NCBI GenBank assembly: GCA_003615045.1
Contig: ML014263.1
Location: 1 to 44,578 of the forward strand
DNA: 44,578 bases
Source: Caulochytrium protostelioides
Taxonomy: Eukaryota; Chytridiomycota; Caulochytriomycetes; Caulochytriales; Caulochytriaceae
Direction: 5' to 3'
Within the stretch, counting starts at the first letter, position 1. Each line of letters opens with the position of its first letter. A program made the translations under genes and the position numbers. Below the pieces are notes generated by a model. That model was given only the letters and a program-made list of their open reading frames with translations, was not told the DNA's origin and searched no databases. Shown in pieces: positions 10,401-19,200 of the stretch.

Positions 10401-10606
10401 GGCGGATGCGACTGCAGATGCGAGTGCGATGAAAGGCGGGTCGGCGACGGCAACGGCAATGGCAATGGCGACGGCGACGCAAGTCGGGAAGCAGCACGCG
10501 TATACGAGCGGACGGGCAGCGCGGCAGCGAGCAAGGGCGACAGCGCAACAGACAGAGACCCAGCAAACGTAGGCGGCACACGCACGAGCAAGGGGCGACA
10601 GCGCAT
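7412..10606 (-). CDS. AARS: Alanyl-tRNA synthetase, predicted dual mitochondrial/cytosolic
   Basis: The enzyme charges tRNA-Ala with alanine. The class II catalytic core is followed by an editing domain with HNHTGTH (about residue 612 of the short form) and CGGTH (about 733), the zinc-type deacylation motifs, and then a C-Ala domain. Motif-level matches include TFFEMLGNWSFGDYFK, GPCGGCSEIHYD and NKHVDTGMGFERVVSILQ. Two in-frame ATGs matter. The first ATG of the frame (10606) gives 1064 residues and begins MRCRPLLVRVPPTFAG followed by an Arg/Ser/Ala/Leu-rich, acid-free stretch typical of a mitochondrial presequence. The second (10348) begins MTGDQSNESSGASPPQLEWP and gives 978 residues, the usual length of the cytosolic enzyme. 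Both have a purine at -3. Yeast ALA1 also makes two isoforms from one gene by alternative initiation, so one gene serving two compartments is plausible. The gene is divergent from eIF2B alpha. Confidence 0.96.
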   Translation of the reverse strand: MRCRPLLVRVPPTFAGSLSVALSPLLAAALPVRSYTRAASRLASPSPLPLPLPSPTRLSSHSHLQSHPPQHSRSLPRFLGLPIRFIMTGDQSNESSGASPPQLEWPAARVRQAYISYFADKHNHTIVPSSSTVPHDDPTLMFTNSGMAQFKPIFLGVVDPHSDMAQLTRAVDAQKCIRAGGKHNDLDDVGKDTYHHTFFEMLGNWSFGDYFKREAITYAWDLLTNVYGMPKDRLYVTYFGGDEALKLAPDLEARNLWLEVGVAEDHILPGSAKDNFWEMGDQGPCGGCSEIHYDRIGGRNAAHLVNMDDPDVLEIWNLVFMEFNREKDRSLRPLPNKHVDTGMGFERVVSILQDKRSNYDTDVFTPILDEIQRMTGARPYAGRVGDDDVDGIDTAYRVVADHVRTLTFAITDGAVPDNEGAGYTVRRILRRGSRYIRKKFDVPTGNFFSRLSRVVVEQMGDVYPEIRQRPQDLVEMLDEEERSFARTLDRGERLFTSVTQKMKAEGKTEVEPLTVWRLYDTFGFPVDLTRIMVDEAGLTFDEAAFAQVEADFKARSKVTKTLEGGEARPELDIHALGDLQKRHVPITQDNDKFHKEQTEGRVLAIFDPATKTFVDEVTKEGALVGVILDQTCFYAEAGGQEGDQGALFVEGELDFHVEDVKAFGGYVLHIGRIKFGALRVDQTVEASFDALRRWPLRHNHTGTHILNAALRAVLGDGVDQKGSLVAAEKLRFSYSCRSPPTREQLASIETLCNSMIAEGVTVYTKEVPLASARNIAGLRCVFGEVYPDPVRVVSVGVPVDDLIAHPENTAWMERPVEFCGGTHVRNTSDIKRLLLTEEASISKGVRRITAVTGETAARFQRNVAELDYRVAALARLAGPELEAALRDATRAIDAADIPLLDKLRLRDAHAAVKKTFDDAEKARKAAEGKRAVEDVKTFFAAPEPTEGPIDLAAAVYIQRFDVGAGSRAVKDATGTVARMPRRAALVMGVELKDQRVTYAAVVGSELAKEKGLDATKWVAAVATPLGGKGNGRALNAAGAVQGDAVTEENVQAALKAARDFVAAL
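10346..10348 (-). promoter_or_regulatory. Internal AUG predicted to start cytosolic AlaRS
   Basis: This in-frame ATG lies 86 codons downstream of the first ATG at 10606 and precedes the conserved catalytic core by about 15 residues. Its context (ATC-ATG-A) has A at -3. Everything between the two ATGs lacks acidic residues and is rich in Arg, Ser, Leu and Pro, like a cleavable mitochondrial leader. A shorter transcript or leaky scanning would give the cytosolic enzyme. Confidence 0.6.
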
Positions 10607-10886
10607 GGCGTGACGGCGACCCAATCCTTTCGAAGCGCTGACGGTGCGTGGAGACGCACTCACGTGGGGATGGCCCCCGACTCTCCTTCGCTGTGTCCTC
10701 GCGAGAACACCAGAGCCGGCACCCACGGACGACCCCACCGCGCACGGTGCATGGCGTGCTTGCCGCGTCTCGGAGCCCAAGCGCCGCCGTGGCCACGCCC
10801 TCGCCGCGCGTATACTCGCCTGGCCTCCACGAACGCACCCGCGCGCCAGCTCTGGGACCCCGCCCGCCGCATCCCGTCAGCGCCAT

Positions 10887-10913
10887 CTCGGCTCGGCTCG
10901 GCTCGGCTCGGCT
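10887..10913. repeat. CTCGG pentamer tandem repeat, about 5 copies
   Basis: There are five perfect copies of the CTCGG/CGGCT pentamer within the AlaRS upstream region. It is one of several pentamer or hexamer arrays found in the non-coding spacers of this window. Confidence 0.85.
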
Positions 10914-11004
10914 TCCCCGACGGCACCCGCCCGCGGAAGGGTCGGCGCCCTGGCCGAGCCGAGCCGGAAGGAAGCCGAGAAAAGGCGTTCTGCCCGCCAC
11001 AGTA

Positions 11005-11053
<49 letters not shown>
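11005..11053. repeat. GGC trinucleotide repeat in the divergent spacer
   Basis: An uninterrupted (GGC) run of about 16 copies is followed by three CACCGG hexamers and another short GGC run to about 11081. It lies about 400 bp upstream of the AlaRS mitochondrial start and 1 kb upstream of eIF2B alpha. It would be prone to length change and to forming G-rich structures. Confidence 0.9.
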
Positions 11054-11076
<23 letters not shown>

Positions 11077-11305
11077 GCGGCCTCCGCGCATCGCGGAACG
11101 CGGCCCAGCGGCCGCCGTCGCTGCCGCCGCCGCCGCCGCCGGTCGTCTCTTATCGTGCGAGTCCGGTGACCTCCCGACAACCCCGAAGGCGTCCTACGGA
11201 CATGCCTTCACGTACATGACCCAGCCCAACCCCCCGCCGAGCCCAGTCCAGAGCCCGGCGTAGCCGGAGGCACGCGCCGTCGTCTCGACCCCGTCGGGAG
11301 ACCCG

Positions 11306-11473
11306 ATGGCGGAGCGGCATGACGCCGTGGCTCAGGCTCCGGCGATCGCCGAAGTGCTCTCCGACGTGGCGAGAGGCATGGATCCGTGCTTCACCGATAT
11401 CTGCACGAAAGCATGCGCCGCGCTGGAAGAGTGGTACGGCAAGGTATGGCACGGTATGCTTGGTCTTGGCTGA
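11306..11473 (+). CDS. Possible small ORF, 55 aa, unknown
   Basis: The translation begins MAERHDAVAQAPAIAEVLSD and continues with a Cys-containing segment (CFTDICTKAC) and EEWYGK. Unlike the neighbouring open frames it is not Arg/Pro-biased and reads like an amphipathic helical protein. It lies 590 bases upstream of the eIF2B alpha start on the same strand, so it could be an upstream ORF, a small independent gene or a first exon (an AAG|GTATGG donor-like site occurs at residue 46). I do not recognise the family. The start context is weak (C at -3). Chance is a real alternative. Confidence 0.3.
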   Translation: MAERHDAVAQAPAIAEVLSDVARGMDPCFTDICTKACAALEEWYGKVWHGMLGLG

Positions 11474-12061
11474 TGAATCGTGGCGTCCCGGGGTCGCGAT
11501 GTCGGGTGATGGGGGTTCCGCGGCGCGGTTGGCCAAAGCAAGAAGGGGAGGGAAGTCCAGGCGCCACAGTGGCGAGCGGCCCGTGGACGTACGACCCTCC
11601 GAGCCGTCGGCGAGGGTCGACGAGGCGATGCAGCGCGGCTCGCGGAGACGGAACGGAGCCGGGCGGACCGGGAAGGCCCGGCGCTCCCGCACGCTGAGCA
11701 GCCGCGCCGCTTGCTGGCCACGCGCCACAGGAAGGGATCGGCGCGGCCGTCGCGGCCGCCGCGGCAGGACCCACGTGCGCAACTGGGCGCTGTCGGAGTT
11801 TGGTCGGAGAAAGCGGCCATGACGCCGCGAGGCGCCACCGCGTCACGCGTCAAGGCCGCCGCTCCACGTCCACGCATGAAGTCTCCGCCACGCGGCAGTC
11901 CAGGTGTGGCGCCGATCATAACGCGCTCTCGCAGCTCATTCGCGCGACCTCCGGCATCCAGCCACGGCAGACGATACCCGCTTGCTCGACGCTCTCCGCG
12001 AGACCGACCGACAGAGACCTTTGCCTTTCCATCGAGCCGTCGATAGCCGACCGCCCGCAGT

Positions 12062-13171
12062 ATGAGCAGCAGCACGCCGCCGTCGGCGACGACGACGTCG
12101 CGGCCCGCGCCTGAGACGACGCCCGTGGGCCGCGCGCTGCAGCGGATCCAGCGGGAGCACCCGAATCTGTCGACGACCGTCGCCGCCATCAAGACACTGA
12201 CCGAGTGCATCCAGATCAGTAAGGCGGCGACGCTCTCGGAGCTGATCAAGGACCTCGAGGCCCAGGCCGACATCCTCAAGCTCTTCCGCCACCAGAACGT
12301 CGCGATCGTCGCTGCGTGCGACCTGTTCTCGCGCTTCCTGCGCGACTCGCACCACGACGTGTTTAACCTCGACGCGACCAAGGAGCGCATCATCGCGGCC
12401 GGCAACGACCTCGTCGACAAGTCCGACGAGACGCGCGCCGCCATCGCTCGCCATGCCGCCAAGCACATCATCCAGGAGGACGATGTCGTGCTCGTGCACT
12501 CGTATTCGCGCGTTGTTGTCCGTGCCCTCATCCACGCCCGCCGCGAGAACACCCGCTTCAAGGTGATCATCTGCGAGGGCCACGCCGGCCGCGGCCGCGC
12601 GCTCGGCCACGCGACCGCCGCCGAGCTTCGCGCCCACGGCATCCCGACGGCGCTCATCCCCGACACGGCCCTCGGCTACGTGATCGACACCGTCTCCTTC
12701 ATCCTGGTCGGCGCCGAGGGCGTCGTCCAGAACGGCGGTCTCGTCAATGGCCTCGGCACCTTCACCATCGCCCTTGTCGCCAAGTCGGCCTCCAAGCCGT
12801 TCTACGTGATGGCCGAGTCCTACAAATTCGTCAAGCTCTTCCCCTTGACCCAGTATGACCTACCTTTCCACGACCCCGTGACCTTCTACGGCGACGAGGA
12901 CGAGGCCGACGAGCCGGCCGTGGACGCCGAGCACGCGCTTGCCGCAGCACCCGAAGCTGCCTGCGCGGTCGCGACGGCGACGACGGCGGCGGCAACGGCC
13001 GTCGACCCGCCATCGCAGGCCCTCATCGATGTCTCAGGCAGCGACGCGTCCTCCAGCCGTCTGCCGGGTGCCGACTACACGCCTCCGCCCTTCATCACCC
13101 TCATCGTCACCGAGTACGGCGCCTTTTCGCCTGGCCGCGTCGCTGATGTCATGATCGCCATGACCCACTAA
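12062..13171 (+). CDS. GCN3: eIF2B alpha subunit (GCN3/EIF2B1)
   Basis: This is the regulatory alpha subunit of eIF2B, the guanine nucleotide exchange factor for eIF2; in yeast (Gcn3) it senses phosphorylated eIF2 alpha. At 369 residues it is longer than the yeast and human proteins (305). Recognisable segments are STTVAAIKTLTECIQISKA near residue 38, VLVHSYSRVVVRALIHA near 143, the hallmark GYVIDTVSFILVGAEGVVQN near 205, NGLGTFTIALVAKSASKPFYV near 230 and ESYKFVKLFPL. The final segment ADYTPPPFITLIVTEYGAF resembles the human VDYTAPSLITLLFTDLGVL. The additions are a Ser/Thr/Pro-rich N-terminus of about 25 residues and an Ala/Asp/Ser-rich insertion (about 278-335) before the last strands. The ATG has A at -3. 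It is divergent from AlaRS and ends 118 bp from the dynein stop. Confidence 0.95.
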   Translation: MSSSTPPSATTTSRPAPETTPVGRALQRIQREHPNLSTTVAAIKTLTECIQISKAATLSELIKDLEAQADILKLFRHQNVAIVAACDLFSRFLRDSHHDVFNLDATKERIIAAGNDLVDKSDETRAAIARHAAKHIIQEDDVVLVHSYSRVVVRALIHARRENTRFKVIICEGHAGRGRALGHATAAELRAHGIPTALIPDTALGYVIDTVSFILVGAEGVVQNGGLVNGLGTFTIALVAKSASKPFYVMAESYKFVKLFPLTQYDLPFHDPVTFYGDEDEADEPAVDAEHALAAAPEAACAVATATTAAATAVDPPSQALIDVSGSDASSSRLPGADYTPPPFITLIVTEYGAFSPGRVADVMIAMTH

Positions 13172-13289
13172 GCTCGGTTGGGTCTGGCGACCAGCGGCGA
13201 TGTCCATAGTTTGTATGATTGTACGAAAAACACCTGTTTCTGTTCTAAATTGACATGCTGAGCACTGCACGGGATGCCCACCACAGACG
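13172..13289. other. 118-bp convergent spacer, eIF2B alpha / dynein
   Basis: The two stop codons (TAA at 13169-13171 plus strand; TAG at 13290-13292 minus strand) are separated by only 118 bases, which must hold both 3' ends. The centre (about 13205-13255) is the AT-richest part and includes TTTGTATGATTGTACG. Overlapping 3' UTRs are likely. Confidence 0.6.
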
Positions 13290-16200
13290 CTAGTCGTTCA
13301 GCGCCAGCAGGGTCGCGACGCCCCGGCGGATCCAGTGCGCTTCCGGCACGTGAGGCGTCAGGAGCCTCAGTGACATGACAAAGTTGGTCGAGTGGCCGGT
13401 GGTCGACAGCGTGCCGCGGCGCGCGCTGGTCTTGTATACGGGGCACGTGTACGCTTGCACCACCGGGAAGCGGGAGCGCTCGCCCGGTTGCAGCCACACG
13501 AGCGGAAGACGGTCGTAGAGCACGCGCGGATGCGATTCCTCCAGCGAGCTGGTCTCGGTGTCCCAGCGGGCGCCCTCGAGGAAGAGACCCGTGATGTACT
13601 GGCCCTCCTCGGCGCGGACGCCCGAGGTGCGCGTGGGCAGCACCGTATACTGGAAGTCGAGCAGGTCGATCGGGATGGCATACTTGCGCGCATAGTTCTG
13701 CAGCACGCCGGTGAGGAAGCTCTGCGGGAAGAAGAATCCGGGCAGCCAGAATACGATCGGCTGGCCCGTGGCCTCCCACTTCGTGAAGAACTGCAGCCGC
13801 GCGAGAAAGTCCGCAAAGTAGCTGCTCAGCGGCTTCAGGGAAGGATACGACTTGCCGGTCCACAGCTTGGGGATCGTGCCGTTCAGCATCGCCGAGGCCA
13901 TTTCCTCGAGGTCGGGTGACATGACGATCAGGCCCTGCAGCGCCTTCTGGATGTTGATGAGCGACGCGCGGATCGCCTCCAGCAGGCCCGAATAGCGAAT
14001 GACCTCCTGCAGGAGCACGGTGTTCATGCTCTCGTTGTAGTTGGTCGGGTACGCGGCCGCCACGTGGGCGACATTGAAGGGCGGCGGCAGGCGGTGAAGC
14101 ATCTCGACGGCCATCTCCGCGACGGCATGTTCCGTCCGCCCGCCCTCGCCGTGCCCGCCCGAGCGCGACTGCGTCTGCAGCACGGCGCCAAAGAACGCAT
14201 CGGTCTCGAGCTGGTTCTTTGTCATATCCGCGTTCGCGTGCAGCGAGAACACTGCGGGCGTCGTCTCCGCGGGCAGCGTGCGGATGTGTTCGACCACGCC
14301 CTCGACGGTGGTGATGGGCGGCATCCCGTACTCCCCATCGGGCGAGAAGCGGTAGTTGACGTCGCCGACGTCGGGCGTATAGTAGAGCTCGAGCAGGGTC
14401 ATGAGCGCGCGACGGTCCTTGTCGTCGGTCACGCGGCCGCCGTAGTTCGCCTCGCCTGTGAGGTAGCGCAACGCGTCGTAGGGGATCGCGTCATACTGGT
14501 TCAGGAAGTTCTTGAGCTGCCGCGCGGAAATGCGGAGGTCCGAGTCGTTGAACTCGTACGGAATGTTCCACCCGATGGGGCCAAACTGGCGGCGCTCCTG
14601 CACGATCGCATGGAAGAAGCACAGTCCGAAGAGCATCTTCTCGAACATGGTCTGCTTCGCATTGCCGTCATAGAAGGTCCGGTCCGTGATGGGATCGCTG
14701 CTGTAGCTCTGCAGCAGGTTCGCGCGCAGGCCCTTGGGCGGCTCGTTCGTCATCTTGATGCCATTCTGCAGGAGCACCACGGGGAACCGGTCCGTTGGGT
14801 AGGAGGTCAGCCAGAGCCGGAAGTCCTTGTGGGTTGTCTCGGGCGATAGCTCTTCGCAGAGCTTCTCGAGCTGGGGCATCCACGAGATGGCGAGGTGTGC
14901 GTTCTGCAGCACGACCCAGCGGCCCTCCTGCATACCCTTCTGGATCATTTTGGCCGCGATCGGGCCCTGGCCCTGGCCAAGCGAGATGGCCATCAGCCGG
15001 TCGCCGCTCATCTTTTTATCCTCGGCGAACTTGAGCAGCGCCGTCATGGGGTCGGCGCCGGGCGAGAGCACAAAGATCAGCGGCTGGCAGCAGTGCGAGT
15101 CGGCGAACGAGAGCGCCAGGTTGAAGGTCGGCGGCTCGGTGAAGACGGCGCCGATGCTGCCCGCGATGAAGTGGCGCGTCGCGGCTACAAGCTTGTCGGG
15201 CCGCAGGCAGCGGATCAGCAGCAGGTGCTGGAAGGGCGAGGCGGTGTCGGACCACGGACTCGGCAGCGGCGATGTGTGGGGCTCGGTCGCGTCAAACAGC
15301 TTCTTCCACTGCGGCAGCGCGTCCGCGAAGGTCAGGGCGAGGTCCTGGAAGGGCGGAATCTCGGCGAGCTTGCTGATGCCATACCACGCCTTGTCCGTGA
15401 TCCAGGAGGGGTCCGGGTTGAGGTGCTTCGGCGTCTCCATCCCGACCGCGCCCGTCAACAGGAATCGCCACTCGGTGTCGTTGAGCTGGCCCGCGCTGTT
15501 AAGGATCGCGGCATTGAGCAGGAACGAAAAGACGAGCTTGTCCTTCTCGAAGAGCGAGCGGCAGACGTTCGCGTAGAGGTTGTAGGTGAAGTGCTTCTTG
15601 AGCGTCTCGAGCCGTACATCGATGTCTTGCGACTTTTCAGACTGGTCGATCGAGTTGCCGAACAGCGTGATGTACCACGATAGCGAGTACTGGTACATGG
15701 GCTCGATGCTCGCCAGGTCCGCGATGCAAAAGAAGAGGCTCGAGGCGTACGCGGCAATCGGCCGGTACTTGAGGCGGATCTCGTCGATCTTGCGCTCAGT
15801 CGCCTCGGTGTTGAGCTGCTTCTCGGCGATCTGCTTAGCGAGCACCTTGGAGCTCGATAGGATCTGGATGCCCGTCTCGTCCTCAAGAATCTTGCCCTGC
15901 GAGGCGGAGAGCACGTGCAGGATCTTGTCCTCGATTTCCTGCATCTGCTTGGCGTTCTCGGCCGACTGGATCAGCAGCTGCGACTTGAGCTCTTCGAGCT
16001 CGGGACGCTCCTTGGCAATCACGATGCCGAGCAGCTGGTCTTCCAACCCGTCGGGTGTGATCATGAAATTGATCAGCGTGACCTTGGTGGAGAGCTCCGG
16101 CAAGTAGTGTGGGTTGGCGAGCTTGGTCGTGATGTAAAACCGGAAGTCGGGCGAGTACTCGACCGTCGAGTCACCGAGACGGATGCACGTGACGCCGCCC

Positions 16201-19200
16201 TGCGTAAACGTTTGCTTGAGCAGCAGCGGCTCAAGCACCGGGTCGAGGTCCTCGCCGACGTTCTCGAGCAGCACGGGCGTCCCAAACTGGACAGCGTTCT
16301 CGAGCGTGCGCACATAGTCGCTGTCGCTGAGCTTGATGATCTGGATGTTGTGGGCCTTCTCCATGTTCTTGATCCAGCGGTTGGCCTGGCCCTGCGGGTC
16401 GATCATCAGCGGCCAGCGGCGCGAGGTCGCCATGATGAGTCCGTTGTTGATCGAGAACGCATCGTTCGGTAGGCCGACTAACATCCATGCGCGGATCTTG
16501 ACAGGATCGCCGAGCAGGCGCGCGAGGCGGACTGCATCCGAGCAGGGGATCGCGTGCTCTCGGCAAACCTGGCTCCACGCGGCAATCGCGTCGTCACGGA
16601 ACGACTTGGTGAACGCGCCCAGATAGGACACGACGGCGCTCGCGATGAGGATGTCGCCCGGTAGCGTGGAAAGCTGCTCGTGCAGGTCCGCCGCGCACTG
16701 AGTCCATCGCTCCTTCTCGTCGCCCAGACTCGCGATCAGTTTGCCAGCGCGCACGAGCTGCTTGCTCACCGAGTCGACTTGGTTCTCGAGCGCAATCTTC
16801 TTGTCGGTCGTCGCCTTGAGCTTCTGCTCGAGGCGGGCCATCTTGTCTTCGACGAGCTGCAGCGCGGCACGCTTCTCCTGCAGCGAACTCATGACCACCG
16901 TCAGCTCTTCCTCGGCCTTGCCGAGTGCTTCCTTCTTGGGCGCCACGACCTTAGCCACGCGGTCATACAGCTCCATCGCTCGCACCCACCGGCAAAGGCC
17001 TTCGGCGGCCGACGAGGCCGTCTTGATCTTTTCCGGGTCGAACTCGGGGTTCTCCATGTACTTCAGGCGGATCTGCTTCATGATGTGCGGCGCAATGTTG
17101 TCCTTGTCGTAGTTGCGCAAATTCTCGAGGAACTTCATGTCCGACATGAGTGTCTTGGACGGCCCCCAGAAATCCTCGATCTTTTTGCCTGAGCCCGCCG
17201 GGTCCGGAATCTTGACTGGCTTGATGTCCTTCATCAGGCAGACGGCCTCCATGACGAGCTTGACGCCGGCGGGCGGGCTCTTCATGCTTTTGAGCACAGT
17301 GATGTCGGACGACTTGAGCGTATCGAGCGCTGCGACGGCCGCCTCGAGGGCCGGGATCGCCTCGGCAAGCTGCATTTCGCAGTCGTCCTTGATCGCCTTG
17401 ACTTCGCTAGCCTTCGCGTTAGCCACGGCTTCGTCGGCCTGGGCCACCACGCGCACCTCCTGGACGCCCTTGCTCTCCACCTGGATCTCCTCCATCAGCT
17501 TGGCCGTGTCGCCCTGCGCGATGATCAGCTGGGGCTGCATCTCCGCCAGTTCGATCTGCATCTGCCCGACCGCGTTCGAGGCAAAGTCGATCTGCTCCAA
17601 GCCGTTCGTGTACCGAAACTTGGCGTTGCGCACCTCCTCTTGCTTCCTGCTGAGCAGCGTCTGGTACGTGGCGAGCAGCTCCAGATAGGAGGTCGGGGTC
17701 ACGTAGTTGTGGCGTCGGAGCTGGTTCAGGTATGCGCGGCTGCGCGTCTGGACATCTTGGTGGAGGTACTGGCAGAGGGTGACGATGCGGGGCCGCACGT
17801 CGGGCGCAACGTCGATGTCCTCGAACTTCTTGACGGCGAGCATCTCGAGCGCGTCCGCGGGCCACTCAAAGAACCAGTCGATCGTACAGCAATTCACGAA
17901 CGAGGGGAACTTGCGCAAGCGCGTCCGGAACACATCGCTGATGGGCGACATGGCCAGCACCAGGTGCAGGTTCTCACGGCAGCGCTCGACAAACGCACTG
18001 AACAAGGCGGTGTTGCTCGTGTCCGCGCTCTGGAAGCCGCTGGCCCGCATCTGCTCAAAGAGGAGCTGTTTTTCGTCGTTCGGCCACAGATTCGGCACTT
18101 CGCCGCTGTTCAGCAGGTTGTTGATGTCCTCGAGGAAGCTTTCGTCCGGGATCTGCGTATCGGCCAGCAGGAACGTCGTGGGTTTGCCCTCGCCGCCCGC
18201 AGCGCGCAGCACGTTCTTGAGGTCGTCGTGCCAATTCGCTGTATTGTAGCTCTTGGAGATCTCGATCTGGAACACGGCGTAGTCGGCCAGATGCGACGCG
18301 AGTCGGGCGAGGCTCTGTCGGCCCGATCCGCCGACGCCCGCCAGCAGCAGATTGCCACGGGGCTGCAGCAGCACGCGGCTGATCCGCAGCAGGTGGTCGA
18401 TCGCAAAGGGAAACATGACGAGGGGCATCGGCTTCTTGCTCAGAACGTTGAACTCGGTCAGCTGCGCCGTCACTTTCGCCGTCAGCTCGCTCCACTGCGT
18501 GACCTCGTCGTACGCAAACCCGTTCTCGCGCGTCGAGAGCAGCGTGCTAAAGGTCACGCCCGAGGCAACGGCCTCAAGCGCGTCGGAGTCCGGCTCGTCA
18601 TAGAACGCCTCCATCTTCGTCTCAAAGACCTCGCCAATCACGGCCTGGGCCTGCGTAAACAGCCAGTGGCGGTCGGTCTGGTCGACGAGCCGGTCGCCGA
18701 ACACGCGCGAGACTTCGTGGTACCACAGCTTGACCATCTTGCTCGTGCTTGAGATGGCCGCCGGACGGGCGAGCAGCAGGCCTTGCACCACGCGGCTAAA
18801 GTCACGCAGGTTGAATGTGTAGTGCGACTTGCTCGGGATCGGCAGCAGCTTCGTCATACTACGGCGGTAGATCGCGCACGTGGCGGCAATGAGCGAGTCG
18901 GTCATTGCCACGACACTCGGGTCGAAGGGATGGCTCGCCAGATGCCACGACAAGATCGTCGTAAAGATGCGCGCGAGCGTCGCGTCGTCGGCGGAGGAAA
19001 TGGCGATCGTGTTGAAGTGCCGCAGGAACCGCGACGTGGGCACGTTGCGCCCGCCCGAGCCCATGGCGCCCACGAGCAGCACGTCCACAAAGCTCGTGAA
19101 CGTGTTGTCCGTCAGGTTGTACCACCCATCGTGGTCGAGGTACTGCCGCAAGAGCTCGATCGGCGGCTGCGCGCCGTAGATCTCCTTGGCGGGCATATTC

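Larger units (their letters stand above)
10607..12061. other. Divergent AlaRS / eIF2B alpha promoter spacer
   Basis: This 1.45 kb head-to-head spacer should contain both promoters. It holds a CGGCT pentamer run (10887-10913), a long GGC triplet run (about 11005-11053) and a short protein-like frame at 11306-11473, each listed separately. Long open frames on both strands here are Arg/Pro/Ala-rich and lack family motifs, which is the expected by-product of the GC content. No TATA box near either start was convincing. Confidence 0.45.

Noticed and set aside
10607-10780. Upstream extension of the AlaRS frame to 10780
   Set aside because: It contains no ATG (it would start at TTG); the first ATG is 10606 and already begins a good presequence.
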